A stretch of DNA of 36,204 nucleotides from Methylaequor sp002691245 (GCA_002691245.1 NZHH01000052.1:1-36204); one strand, 5' to 3'. Positions 8,190-17,356 are shown, counted from the first letter of the stretch. Notes: a model not told the origin generated them from the letters alone. Numbers and translations: made by a program.

Positions 8190-9202
8190 TAAATATTTTT
8201 TCCTTCAGTTGCAAGTTGGTCGGATGCTTGCATTATTAATTCATTAAAAATTTCTTTGACAGGTTGAACCTTTTTTACCAAGCTTACACTTTGCCCAGCC
8301 ATCAGCGATCCATTATCGATGTCTCCATCAATAACGGCTTTTTTTAAAGATCCTGCCCAAAAATGCTCGATCTTAAGTTGTGCATCTTTTAAAGATATTT
8401 TTTTTTCATCTAGAAGCTTTATAACTTTCTTTTGCTCCTCTACAAATTTTACTGAGGCATTGTTATGTATGGCTCTTACAGGAATAACAGGAAACCTATT
8501 GTCTAGCTTTACAGAAATTTGGCAATTCCTTGCTTCAGATTTAATAAATATTTTTTTGAAATTTTCATGAGCCATGGATTCTTCACTACAAACGAATCTT
8601 GTACCTATTTGACATCCAGCCGCTCCCAATTCTAAATATTTTAAAAAAATTTCACCTCTTCCGATTCCCCCAGCAACAAAAATTGGGATTTCAGAAAACT
8701 GCGGTAATATTTCTTGCACTAATACATTTATTGAAACAGGACCAATATGCCCACCAGCCTCATTGCCCTCTAAAATCAAACCTTCAATACCGTTATCAAT
8801 CATTTTTCTTGCAATTGAGAGTGTTGTAGCAAAACACATGCTTTTAATACCCTTTTCTCTTAACTTTTGAACTTGCCTTCTTTTTGGAAAACCTCCTGCA
8901 AAAACAACTAAATCAACTTTATTTTTAATACATATATCAATTAATTCTTCAATTTGTGGGTGGAGTAGAATCAGATTCACACCAAAAGGTTGTTTAGTTT
9001 TTTTCCTTGTACTCAGTATCTCATTTTGAAGTTGATTATTATCCATCGAACCAGCTGCTATCACACCTAAACCACCTGCATTAGAAATAGCAGAAACAAG
9101 ATTACTTTCTGATACCCAAGTCATTGCACCTCCCATAATGGGAAATTTTACACCCAAAAAGTTTGATCCTTTTTCAAATAGTTTTTTTAGTTTCTTATTC
9201 AT
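8189..9202 (-). CDS. Nitronate monooxygenase family flavoprotein (NPD/FabK-like)
   Basis: FMN-dependent TIM-barrel enzyme of the 2-nitropropane dioxygenase family, which oxidises alkyl nitronates; some relatives are enoyl-ACP reductases. Motifs: FPIMGGAMTWVSE at the N-terminus, NAGGLGVIAAGSM, the GNEAGGHIGP loop with the likely catalytic histidine, and the FMN phosphate-binding FVAGGIGRGEI and LGAAGCQIGTRF. I place the start at ATG 9202, 4 bp after the lysC stop; the frame is open to another ATG at 9229, which would overlap lysC and adds nine residues the family does not need. Substrate in this organism is unknown. Located in the lysC-to-rodZ run. Confidence 0.85.
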   Translation of the reverse strand: MNKKLKKLFEKGSNFLGVKFPIMGGAMTWVSESNLVSAISNAGGLGVIAAGSMDNNQLQNEILSTRKKTKQPFGVNLILLHPQIEELIDICIKNKVDLVVFAGGFPKRRQVQKLREKGIKSMCFATTLSIARKMIDNGIEGLILEGNEAGGHIGPVSINVLVQEILPQFSEIPIFVAGGIGRGEIFLKYLELGAAGCQIGTRFVCSEESMAHENFKKIFIKSEARNCQISVKLDNRFPVIPVRAIHNNASVKFVEEQKKVIKLLDEKKISLKDAQLKIEHFWAGSLKKAVIDGDIDNGSLMAGQSVSLVKKVQPVKEIFNELIMQASDQLATEGKNI

Positions 9203-9206
9203 CAAT

Positions 9207-10421
9207 TTATTTTTTAAGACCGTAGGCATTATGTAGTGATGTGATGGCTATTTTTTTCTTTGGCAAATCAATTAAAACACTTATCTTTATTTCCGAGGTA
9301 GAAATGACTTGTATATTAATATTCTTTTTTGCCAATGTTTCAAACATTTTTTGGGCTACACCAACATTACTTTTCATCCCAACACCAACTATAGAAACTT
9401 TACAAATGGATTTGTCAGAATGAATATTTTTAAATTTAATCTTTGATTTTTTTAATTCTTTCACAGCTTTACTTTGGTCTTCGATAGAAACTGTAAAAGT
9501 TAAACTAGCATATTTTCCATCGTCTGTAATATTCTGGACTATCATATCAACATTCACATTAATATTAGCTAGTATTCCAAATATTTTTGCAGCAATTCCT
9601 GGTTTATCTGGAATTCCCTTCAAAGTAATTTTGGCATCACTTTCTGATGATGTTATTCCAGTAACTACTTCTTTTTCGATTTTATTTTCTTCTTTTACCA
9701 CCATTGTTCCAGTTTTATTTTTAAATGAACTTCTGACATGAATTTTAATACCATATTTCATAGCTAATTCAACAGATCTTGGATGTAAAACCTTCGAACC
9801 AAGTGAGGCCAATTCTAAAATCTCTTCATATGTAATTGAATTAATCTTTTTTGCATCTTTTACTACTCTTGGATCAGAGGTGAAAATACCTTCAACATCA
9901 GTAAAAATTTCACATTTTTTTAAACCCAAAGCATATGCAATAGCAACAGCGCTAGTGTCGGAGCCACCTCTTCCCAATGTAGTTATTCTGTTATCATTTG
10001 ATAAACCCTGAAAACCTGCAACTACTATAACATCAAATTCAGAAAACTGATTCTTAAAAAAACTTTGACTAATCTTAAAAATTCTTGCCTTGCTGTGCTC
10101 TCCATCAGTTATGACAGGGATTTGCCAACCTAAGACTGATCTAGAATTTATCTTTTTTTTTCCTAACATTGTACTTATTAAAGCAGAAGAATATTGTTCT
10201 CCAGTAGAAAGAATTACATCATATTCAGGGTCTGCAATATTTGAATTAATCTTTTTATAACTTTTGACTAACTGATTTGTAACTCCACTCATAGCTGAAA
10301 CCACAACGACAATTTTATCATTAGTTAATTTGATTTTCTTTTCTACAATAGAAACAACATTTTTTATTCTTGACATGTTGGCAACTGAAGTACCTCCAAA
10401 TTTAATAACTTGTATAGACAT
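9207..10421 (-). CDS. lysC: Aspartate kinase
   Basis: Catalyses the first step of the aspartate pathway (lysine, threonine, methionine, diaminopimelate). The kinase domain has the diagnostic KFGGTSVAN start, VVVSAMSGVTN, and TTLGRGGSDTSAVAIA. Two ACT domains follow (about residues 265-335 and 340-404), including ITLKGIPDKPGIAAKIFG and the second IVGVGMKSNVGVAQKMF, which bind lysine and/or threonine for feedback control. At 404 aa it is the monofunctional alphaproteobacterial type. It is the first gene of the long minus-strand run and is divergent from ubiG with a 54-bp AT-only intergenic space that must hold both promoters. Confidence 0.96.
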   Translation of the reverse strand: MSIQVIKFGGTSVANMSRIKNVVSIVEKKIKLTNDKIVVVVSAMSGVTNQLVKSYKKINSNIADPEYDVILSTGEQYSSALISTMLGKKKINSRSVLGWQIPVITDGEHSKARIFKISQSFFKNQFSEFDVIVVAGFQGLSNDNRITTLGRGGSDTSAVAIAYALGLKKCEIFTDVEGIFTSDPRVVKDAKKINSITYEEILELASLGSKVLHPRSVELAMKYGIKIHVRSSFKNKTGTMVVKEENKIEKEVVTGITSSESDAKITLKGIPDKPGIAAKIFGILANINVNVDMIVQNITDDGKYASLTFTVSIEDQSKAVKELKKSKIKFKNIHSDKSICKVSIVGVGMKSNVGVAQKMFETLAKKNINIQVISTSEIKISVLIDLPKKKIAITSLHNAYGLKK

Positions 10422-10475
10422 AAAGAATTAATTGTATAAAAGAATTTAAATACTACCATATGTAAATAATTAAAA

Positions 10476-11186
10476 ATGAAAAGTAAAAACTTAAAAAAAA
10501 AGAACGATATTAATTATGATGTTTTTGACGAACTATCAGAAGAATGGTGGGACGAACATGGCTCATTTAAAGCTCTTCATTCATTTAATTTAATACGTTT
10601 GAACTTCATTCAAAATAAAATTAAAAAAAACACTTTTAAAAATTTTAAAGTTTTAGATATTGGTTGTGGCGGTGGCATACTATGTGAACCATTAGCAAGG
10701 CTTGGTGCTAATGTCACAGGAATTGATACAAATAAAAAAGCAATTCAAATAGCAAAAGATCACGCTCTTAAATCAAAACTAAAAATAAATTACCTAAATA
10801 CAGATATTATGAAAGTTAATGAAAGAGATTTTGACTTTATTACTTGCATGGAAGTTTTGGAGCATGTTGAAGAACCAGAGTCGATAATCTTACAATCAAA
10901 AAAGTTACTTAAAAGAAATGGCTTATTTTTGGGTTCAACAATTAATAGAACAATAAGTTCTATGATATTTGCTGTCTTTGCTGCTGAAAAAATTTTTAGG
11001 TTGGTTCCAGAAGGGACACATCAATGGAAGAGCCTCATTAAACCAAATTATTTAAAAAAGCTATTTTTGATAAATGATTTTCAGTACTTTGATAAAAAAG
11101 GAGTTTTATATAATCCTATAACAAATACATGGAGTTATTCATATTTCTCCAAAATTAATTATTTATTCAGTGCAACTAGTCTTTAA
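10476..11186 (+). CDS. ubiG: Ubiquinone biosynthesis O-methyltransferase
   Basis: SAM-dependent enzyme for both O-methylation steps of ubiquinone synthesis. Key blocks are EWWDEHGSFKALHSFN near the N-terminus (UbiG signature, W-x-x-x-G-x-F..LH..N), motif I VLDIGCGGGILCEPLARLG, and FDFITCMEVLEHVEEP. The C-terminal PEGTHQWKSLIKP and YNPITNTWSYS are typical UbiG. Length 236 aa is normal. Divergent from lysC, an arrangement seen in other alphaproteobacteria, and convergent with the Nit-type amidase 59 bp downstream; that 59-bp gap is AT-rich with no clear terminator. Confidence 0.94.
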   Translation: MKSKNLKKKNDINYDVFDELSEEWWDEHGSFKALHSFNLIRLNFIQNKIKKNTFKNFKVLDIGCGGGILCEPLARLGANVTGIDTNKKAIQIAKDHALKSKLKINYLNTDIMKVNERDFDFITCMEVLEHVEEPESIILQSKKLLKRNGLFLGSTINRTISSMIFAVFAAEKIFRLVPEGTHQWKSLIKPNYLKKLFLINDFQYFDKKGVLYNPITNTWSYSYFSKINYLFSATSL

Positions 11187-11245
11187 AACTCAAAATTAAT
11201 AAACCACAAAATTTAAGTTTAAATCAAAGTATAGAAAAATAAATT

Positions 11246-12055
11246 TTAAAATTTGTAATTAGTCATAGAAGGTATTTTCCTTCTGGCATCCTCAATGTCA
11301 CGAATATTGATCAATGCATTAATACTTGAAACTTTTTCACCTGCTTGTGCAATTATCTCTCCCCAAGGGTTAACTATAATTGAATGCCCATATGTCCTTC
11401 TTCCATTTTCGTGAGTACCACATTGTGCAGGAGCAAAAACGTAGCATCCATTCTCTATAGCCCTTGCTCTAATTAAAGCATGCCAATGTGATTTTCCAGT
11501 TGTAAATGTAAAAGCGGCAGGAATTGTGAGAAAAATTGCACCTTTTTTAGCTAATCTCTTATACAAACCTGGAAATCTTAAGTCATAACATATACTTAGA
11601 CCAAGTTTTCCCCAGGGAAGATTTGCTAAAGCTAGATTTTTGCCGGCATCATAGTTCTTCGACTCTAAATACTTTTCATTTTTGTCCAAATAAACATCAA
11701 ATAAATTTATTTTATCATAGTGACTAATAACCTCCCCTAAGTTATTCACTAAAATAGATCTGTTTAAAAATTTATTATTTTTTTTTTTATGAGGTAAAGA
11801 ACCTATTAACACAAAAGAATTCATTTTCTTTGCTTTTTTGGAGATGAAATTTAAGAAAACTTGATACCAATTATCATTAAAATCATTAATCTTCTTTTTT
11901 GAATCACTAAATATTGCAACACATTCAGGCAAACATATCAAATCACTATCTTGCATTTGAGGTCTAGAAAATGCTTGTTCTAACATTTTAATATTTTTCT
12001 CAGGTCTCTCGGAACTATTTGTTTGTAAACAGGTGACTGTGAAATTAGTTTTCAT
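11246..12055 (-). CDS. Nit-type carbon-nitrogen hydrolase (probable deaminated glutathione amidase)
   Basis: Nitrilase-superfamily amidase of the Nit1/Nit2 branch, which hydrolyses deaminated glutathione or omega-amides (metabolite repair). The Glu-Lys-Cys triad is visible: E in LICLPECVA, K in HYDKINLFDV, and C in SICYDLRFPGLY. The block AFTFTTGKSHWHALIRARAIEN is characteristic of the branch. Length (269 aa) is normal. An A11 tract on the coding strand (11778-11788), giving HKKKNNK, stays in frame, a useful control for the broken A-tracts elsewhere. It overlaps the glutaredoxin gene by 11 bp; the pairing of this amidase with glutaredoxin fits a glutathione-related role. Confidence 0.88.
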   Translation of the reverse strand: MKTNFTVTCLQTNSSERPEKNIKMLEQAFSRPQMQDSDLICLPECVAIFSDSKKKINDFNDNWYQVFLNFISKKAKKMNSFVLIGSLPHKKKNNKFLNRSILVNNLGEVISHYDKINLFDVYLDKNEKYLESKNYDAGKNLALANLPWGKLGLSICYDLRFPGLYKRLAKKGAIFLTIPAAFTFTTGKSHWHALIRARAIENGCYVFAPAQCGTHENGRRTYGHSIIVNPWGEIIAQAGEKVSSINALINIRDIEDARRKIPSMTNYKF

Positions 12056-12305
12056 TTAGAAACTTCATTATTTCGTCTTTTTTGTACAAAACTTCAAGAT
12101 CGTCATAGCCACCTACATGAAATTCTCCAAAAAAAATTTGAGGAACAGTTTTTTTTCCATTTGATTTTTTAAGCATTTCTTGTTTAATTTCATCAGAATT
12201 ATCGATACATTTCTCTTGAAAACTTAAATCAAGGTTTTTTAGTAAATTCTTTGCTGATAAACAATAAGGGCAAATGTTTGAAGAATATATTAAAATTTTT
12301 TTCAT
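12045..12305 (-). CDS. grxC: Glutaredoxin 3 (GrxC-type)
   Basis: Small (86 aa) dithiol glutaredoxin that reduces disulfides with glutathione. The active site is CPYC near residue 12, followed by KNLL; the cis-proline TVPQIFFG and the GGYDDLEVL glutathione-binding segment are in place. It overlaps the downstream amidase gene, and its start is only 15 bp from the divergent methyltransferase-like gene, leaving almost no room for separate promoters. Confidence 0.93.
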   Translation of the reverse strand: MKKILIYSSNICPYCLSAKNLLKNLDLSFQEKCIDNSDEIKQEMLKKSNGKKTVPQIFFGEFHVGGYDDLEVLYKKDEIMKFLNEN

Positions 12306-12320
12306 GGAATACTTTAAAAT

Positions 12321-13130
12321 ATGAATAATAACATAATTGATGTTTTGTCGCTAATTGATTCTAAAAATAGATCAAGTAAAAATTGGGCTAATCATAATTT
12401 TCTTTATCAAAAATTATCTAAGGATCTTCCAATAAAATTATTTGAACTTAAACGTAGTTTCAAAAATATTTTATTATTATCATCCGATGGGGGTGAAGCA
12501 CTTAATGAGATAACCAAAATAAATTATGAAAAAATCATTTTTTTTTCTCCTTATATAGAACTTCTTAAAAGAAGTCATAAATCATTAAAAAATACACAAA
12601 GAATCAGAGGTAATTTTGAAAACCTTCCATTTAATTATGAAAAGTTTGATCTAATAATAAGTAATCTTAATTTGCACTGTATTAATAAAAAAAAAGAACA
12701 CTTTAAAAATATTTACAATCTTTTGAAAAAAGATGGTCTTTTATTATGTAATTTTTTTGGAGAAAATTCATTGATAGAGTTAAAAAATTCACTTTTTCAT
12801 ACTGATGAAAAAACCTTTAAAGGAGTATATGCTAGACAATTGCCAAATTTAAAGATGGTTGATATAACAGATTTGTTAAGCCGTGAAGGGTTTAAAGAAT
12901 TAGTTTCAGAAAAAATAAGTTATAAAATCTATTATAATCATGTTATGGATTTACTTAAAGATCTCAAAGGTACTGGTGAAAACTGTTTTATTTCATCTAG
13001 AAAAAAAAGTTTAATGACCAATAAATATATAGAAGTATTGAATGATCAGTATAAAAAGAATTTTGGCAATATCAATGGTTTGACAGCTACATGTGATGTT
13101 ATTTCAGTAAGTTGTTGGAAAGGATCTTGA
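12321..13130 (+). CDS. BioC/NDUFAF5-like SAM-dependent methyltransferase family protein
   Basis: A 269-aa class I methyltransferase-fold protein of the BioC-like branch that also includes mitochondrial NDUFAF5. The post-II segment FDLIISNLNLHCINKKKEHFKNIYNLLKKDG.. (read as separate conserved helices) and LLCNFFGENSLIELKNSL match the alphaproteobacterial members. Motif I, normally a GxGxG loop, reads LLLSSDGGEALNEI and is degenerate, so SAM binding or methyl transfer is uncertain; NDUFAF5 itself acts as an arginine hydroxylase. Convergent with mutT, whose end it overlaps by 27 bp. Activity not determined from sequence. Confidence 0.75.
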   Translation: MNNNIIDVLSLIDSKNRSSKNWANHNFLYQKLSKDLPIKLFELKRSFKNILLLSSDGGEALNEITKINYEKIIFFSPYIELLKRSHKSLKNTQRIRGNFENLPFNYEKFDLIISNLNLHCINKKKEHFKNIYNLLKKDGLLLCNFFGENSLIELKNSLFHTDEKTFKGVYARQLPNLKMVDITDLLSREGFKELVSEKISYKIYYNHVMDLLKDLKGTGENCFISSRKKSLMTNKYIEVLNDQYKKNFGNINGLTATCDVISVSCWKGS

Positions 13131-13496
13131 TAATAAGTAATTTATAATTTTATCGTTAGATTTCAGCATTTTAAATTCATTCAGAGATAATGGACTAATC
13201 CATTTAAATTCCTGAAGTTCTTTACTAAAAATTTCACCAAACCAGTTTAGACACAAAAAAAAAATTAATCTTATTTTCTTCTTTCTCTGGATCACATGGT
13301 AGGATTTTAGAAAAAAAATTGATCTTAGATCAATCATGACACCTAATTCTTCATAAATCTCTCTTTTAAGTGCTTCAATTACAAACTCATTTGGATTTAT
13401 TTTTCCTCCAGGAAATTCAAAAAAACCCGAAAAAATTTTATTTTGTGGTCTTGACGATATTAAAATTTTTTCATTTTTTTTTAAAATACATGCCAC
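13104..13496 (-). CDS. mutT: MutT-like Nudix hydrolase (probable 8-oxo-dGTP diphosphatase)
   Basis: Removes oxidised dGTP from the nucleotide pool. The Nudix box is complete: GGKINPNEFVIEALKREIYEELGV fits GX5EX7REUXEEXGU (shown here in part, residues about 30-53). FFEFPGGK just before it is typical of MutT. The canonical start is GTG 13496, but no ribosome binding site is near it. A good AGGAG at 13519-13523 is spaced 7 nt from an in-frame ATT at 13511, which would add IYLNV and complete the first beta strand (VVACIL). Directly follows argJ by 18 bp, as in other alphaproteobacteria. The tail overlaps the convergent BioC-like gene by 27 bp. Confidence 0.85.
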   Translation of the reverse strand: MACILKKNEKILISSRPQNKIFSGFFEFPGGKINPNEFVIEALKREIYEELGVMIDLRSIFFLKSYHVIQRKKKIRLIFFLCLNWFGEIFSKELQEFKWISPLSLNEFKMLKSNDKIINYLLSRSFPTTY

Positions 13497-13514
13497 TACA
13501 TTTAAATAAATCTT

Positions 13515-14741
13515 TTAACTCCTGTAATCTGTATTTATAGAAATATAGTTCTTAGTAAAATCACATGTTTTAACTATCCAACTAGAATTTCCAAGTCCTA
13601 CATCTATTGAAATCTCTAATTCTTTTTCTTTAAGATACCTGTTAATAAATTTAATATTTTCTGTAATTAAGTCTTTCCCCTTATCAAGAATCAAGTATCT
13701 ACCGAACTTAATCGAAATTTTTTTGGGATTTATTTCAGAGCCCGATTTACCAATAGCCATTACGATTCTTCCCCAGTTAGCATCAGATCCTGCCATAGCA
13801 GTTTTAAACAAAGGTGAATTAGCTATAGAACAACCAATTTTCCTTGCGTCTTTTATACTTTTAGCACCTGTAATATTAATTTTTATAAATTTTGTAGCAC
13901 CTTCTCCATCCTTAACAATGTATTCGGACAACTTTTCCATTGTTTTTTCAAGCCCAAGAATGAATTTATTTTTGTTTTTCTCAAGAATTTTATTTTCGTA
14001 TTTACTTTTTACATAAAAAAATAAAACCATATCACTTGTTGAGGTGTCACCATCAACAGTTATAGAATTAAAAGTTTTATCGACAACCTCAAAAAATTGT
14101 TTTTTTAAAAATCTTTTACTAAAATTATAATTAGTAAAAATAAAAGCCAACATTGTAGCCATATTTGGTGCTATCATCCCAGATCCTTTCGCAATCCCAT
14201 TAATAAATAAATCTTCATTTTTATCAATAATCTCAGAATGAAATTTTGGATATGTATCCGTTGTCATAATTGCCTTCGAAGCAGAATACCAACTTTTATG
14301 AGTGTTATTTAAATTTGAAAGTAGGAAAGGAATTTTTTTTATTATTTTTTTCTCATCGAGTGGTTCTCCTATTACTCCGGTTGAGGCAATGTATATTTCT
14401 TTTTCTGGTATCTCTAATTTTTTTGAAATTTCCTTTACTATTTTTGCCAATGCATATCTTCCAGAATTGCCATTAAAAACGTTTGCGTTACCTGAGTTGA
14501 TTAGAATTGCAGAAACACGTCCAAACTTAATTATAGATTTATTCCAAATTACAGGCTCACCAGGTGTTTTTGATTTGGTAAAAGCTCCAAAAATTTGTCC
14601 TGGTTTCTCTAATTTAATTAAAACTAGATCTTCTTTATTGTTTTTTTTTAATCCACAATGTGTTATTGAAACACTTATACCTTCCATAAACTCTATCTTA
14701 TTAAAAGATTTAGGAATTAAAGGTGATGTTTTTGAGGGCAT
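13515..14741 (-). CDS. argJ: Bifunctional glutamate N-acetyltransferase / amino-acid acetyltransferase (ornithine acetyltransferase)
   Basis: Moves the acetyl group from N-acetylornithine to glutamate in the cyclic arginine pathway. The self-cleavage site is clear: KGSGMIAPNMATMLAFIFTN, where the Thr of ATML becomes the nucleophile of the beta chain. Other family blocks are NSGNANVFNG, STGVIGEPL, TVDGDTSTSDM and AGSDANWGRIVMAIG. Length (408 aa) is normal. Whether it also makes acetylglutamate from acetyl-CoA (bifunctional) cannot be read from sequence. Divergent from secA with a 58-bp AT-rich gap; upstream of mutT. Confidence 0.95.
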   Translation of the reverse strand: MPSKTSPLIPKSFNKIEFMEGISVSITHCGLKKNNKEDLVLIKLEKPGQIFGAFTKSKTPGEPVIWNKSIIKFGRVSAILINSGNANVFNGNSGRYALAKIVKEISKKLEIPEKEIYIASTGVIGEPLDEKKIIKKIPFLLSNLNNTHKSWYSASKAIMTTDTYPKFHSEIIDKNEDLFINGIAKGSGMIAPNMATMLAFIFTNYNFSKRFLKKQFFEVVDKTFNSITVDGDTSTSDMVLFFYVKSKYENKILEKNKNKFILGLEKTMEKLSEYIVKDGEGATKFIKINITGAKSIKDARKIGCSIANSPLFKTAMAGSDANWGRIVMAIGKSGSEINPKKISIKFGRYLILDKGKDLITENIKFINRYLKEKELEISIDVGLGNSSWIVKTCDFTKNYISINTDYRS

Positions 14742-14799
14742 AATGGTACATTTTACAAATTGATATATTTTTATATCTAAAATTTATATAAATAAAAAC

Positions 14800-17352
14800 A
14801 TGTTAAATTATTTATCAAAGAAAATATTTGGTTCATCTAATGATCGAATCATAAAACAAATTATTCCAATTGTTGAAAATGTTAATGCACTTGAGAAAAA
14901 GTATGAGAAGTTTTCTGATCAAGACATAATAAAAAAAACAAAAGAACTAAATGAAATGGTTTCCAAGGGAAGAGAATTAGAGGAAATTATTCCAGATGCT
15001 TTCGCAAATGTCAGAGAGGCAGCAAAAAGATCTTTAGGGCAAAGACACTATGATGTCCAAATTATTGGAGGAATTGTTCTCCACCGTGGAATGATTGCAG
15101 AGATGAAAACAGGAGAGGGAAAAACTCTAGTATCTACGTTAGCAGCGTATCTAAATTCTTTAAATAACAAATCTGTTCATATTGTTACTGTGAATGACTA
15201 TTTAGCAAAAAGGGACAGTGAATGGATGGGAAATGTATATGAAAGATTGGGACTTGAAACTGGATTTTTACTAAACGGAATGAGTGAAGATGATAGAAAA
15301 AAAGCATATTCTGCAAATATTACCTATGGAACGAACAATGAATTTGGTTTTGATTATTTAAGAGATAACATGAAGTTTGCAAAAGAACAAATCGTTCAGA
15401 GTGATTTCAATTACGCTATAATTGACGAAGTAGATTCCATATTGATAGACGAAGCTAGAACTCCCTTAATAATCTCAGGTGCTGCAGAAGAATCTTCTGC
15501 TCTATACAATGTTGTTGATAAAATAATATCAAGACTGAATCCAGAAGATTATGAAAAAGATGAAAAATCTAAAAGTGTAGTATTAAATGATGATGCAGTT
15601 GAAAAACTTGAAAACTTGTATAAGGAACAAAAACTTTTAAATGAAGGCAGTTTGTATGATATAAATAATGTTACATTATTACATCACACAAACCAATCGC
15701 TTAAAGCTAGATATATCTTTGAAAAAGATAAAGATTACCTTGTACAGGATGGAAAAGTTTTAATTGTTGACGAATTTACAGGAAGAGCAATGGAAGGAAG
15801 AAGGTTTTCTGAAGGAATTCATCAGGCAATAGAAGCAAAGGAAAATTTACAAGTACAAGTAGAGAATCAAACATTAGCATCTATTACTTATCAAAATTAT
15901 TTCCGACTATATAAAAAACTATCTGGAATGACTGGAACTGCTAAGACTGAAGCAGATGAATTTTTTGATATTTATAAACTTGATGTTGTAGAGGTTCCTA
16001 CTAATAAATCTATGGTAAGAGTAGATCATGAAGATGAGATATACAGGACCCTTGATGAAAAACATGATGCTATAGTAGATTTAATTCAAGATTGCGTGAA
16101 ACAAAAACAACCGTGTTTGGTAGGAACAGTTTCAATTGAGAAATCAGAAACTTTATCAAAAATTCTTCAAAAAAAGAAAATTAACCACCAAGTTCTTAAT
16201 GCCAAAAATCACCTTAAGGAAGCAGAAATTATAGCAAATGCTGGAAAACCTGGAACAGTAACTATCGCAACAAATATGGCAGGAAGAGGGACCGATATTC
16301 AATTAGGCGGTGCCCAAAACCCTGAAGATAAAAATGATGACAAAAAAATTGCAAAGAATGTTGGAGGGCTTTATATCATCGGAACTGAACGTCATGAATC
16401 AAGGAGAATTGACAATCAATTAAGAGGAAGATCAGGAAGACAAGGTGACCCTGGATCCTCAAAATTTTTTCTATCACTTGAAGACGATCTAATGAGGATC
16501 TTTGGTTCTGAGAAGCTCGACTCTGTTCTTCAAACTTTAGGTTTATCAAACGGAGAAAGTATTCAGCATCCTTGGATTACAAAGGCATTAGAAAGAGCTC
16601 AAAAAAAAGTTGAAGCTAGAAATTTTGAAATAAGAAAGAGCCTTTTAAGATTCGATGATGTTATGAATGAACAAAGAAAAATCATTTATGAGCAACGTCG
16701 AGAAATAATTAATGAAAAGGATATTGATAATTTGGTTTTTGATATGAGAGACACTTATGTAGAGGATCTTATTAATAACGAAATTAAGGATTTAAATGAG
16801 TTAAACGACGAAAAAAAAGAAAAAATAATAGAAACTTGTAAACAAAATTTGAATGTTAAACTTGATCTAGAAAATTTGATTTCAGGAACGCCTCAAATTG
16901 AAGATATTAAGGAAGAAATAATAAAACTATCTGATAAAAATATTAATTTAAAAAAGACCAAATATTCTGACGAGGTTTTTGCTTTCGCTCAAAAAACAAT
17001 TTTACTACAGATAATTGACAAAAGTTGGAAGGAACACCTACTATCTTTAGACCACCTTCGTCAAGGAATATCACTCCGAGCTTATGGCCAAAAAGACCCC
17101 CTTAATGAATACAAGCAAGAGGCTTTTATAATGTTTGAAGAAATGATGGAGAGGATAAGATTTAACATTACCAAAATAATCAGTTTTATTGAGATTAAAA
17201 CTGAAGCACCTCCACCCGAAAAATCTGCACCTGACGTTTCACAAAGTAATGAAAAACAATGCCTAGAAGATTCTGGAAACAAAAAAATACCTAGAAACGC
17301 CGTTTGTCCTCGCACAGGAAAAAAATACAAACGTTGCTGTGGAAAAATATAG
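14800..17352 (+). CDS. secA: Protein translocase ATPase SecA
   Basis: Motor ATPase that pushes unfolded proteins through SecYEG. Walker A is MKTGEGKTLVSTLA, the DEAD-type box is VDSILIDEARTPLIISG, and motif VI is LRGRSGRQGDPGSSKFFLS. TNMAGRGTDIQLGG and the helical scaffold and wing domains (RRFSEG, ..QQRREI-like block) are all present; 850 aa is a typical alphaproteobacterial length. The C-terminal zinc/SecB-binding tail is unusual: instead of the normal CPCGSGKKYKxCH it reads CPRTGKKYKRCC (residues 836-847), one residue shorter and missing the second cysteine. Convergent with accA, 4 bp apart. Confidence 0.97.
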   Translation: MLNYLSKKIFGSSNDRIIKQIIPIVENVNALEKKYEKFSDQDIIKKTKELNEMVSKGRELEEIIPDAFANVREAAKRSLGQRHYDVQIIGGIVLHRGMIAEMKTGEGKTLVSTLAAYLNSLNNKSVHIVTVNDYLAKRDSEWMGNVYERLGLETGFLLNGMSEDDRKKAYSANITYGTNNEFGFDYLRDNMKFAKEQIVQSDFNYAIIDEVDSILIDEARTPLIISGAAEESSALYNVVDKIISRLNPEDYEKDEKSKSVVLNDDAVEKLENLYKEQKLLNEGSLYDINNVTLLHHTNQSLKARYIFEKDKDYLVQDGKVLIVDEFTGRAMEGRRFSEGIHQAIEAKENLQVQVENQTLASITYQNYFRLYKKLSGMTGTAKTEADEFFDIYKLDVVEVPTNKSMVRVDHEDEIYRTLDEKHDAIVDLIQDCVKQKQPCLVGTVSIEKSETLSKILQKKKINHQVLNAKNHLKEAEIIANAGKPGTVTIATNMAGRGTDIQLGGAQNPEDKNDDKKIAKNVGGLYIIGTERHESRRIDNQLRGRSGRQGDPGSSKFFLSLEDDLMRIFGSEKLDSVLQTLGLSNGESIQHPWITKALERAQKKVEARNFEIRKSLLRFDDVMNEQRKIIYEQRREIINEKDIDNLVFDMRDTYVEDLINNEIKDLNELNDEKKEKIIETCKQNLNVKLDLENLISGTPQIEDIKEEIIKLSDKNINLKKTKYSDEVFAFAQKTILLQIIDKSWKEHLLSLDHLRQGISLRAYGQKDPLNEYKQEAFIMFEEMMERIRFNITKIISFIEIKTEAPPPEKSAPDVSQSNEKQCLEDSGNKKIPRNAVCPRTGKKYKRCCGKI

Positions 17353-17356
17353 ATTC

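Noticed and set aside
8189..9229. Upstream ATG at 9229 for the nitronate monooxygenase
   Set aside because: It would overlap lysC by 23 bp and adds nine residues not needed by the family; the ATG at 9202 sits 4 bp after the lysC stop and precedes the conserved start region.
11187..11245. Possible terminator between ubiG and the Nit amidase
   Set aside because: Only short AT self-complementarity (AAATTTAAGTTTAAAT region), no G/C stem or clear T run for either strand.
14302..14763. 153-codon open frame on the plus strand opposite argJ
   Set aside because: Antisense shadow of a clear argJ gene; no ribosome site, no recognisable family, composition follows from the opposite strand's codons.
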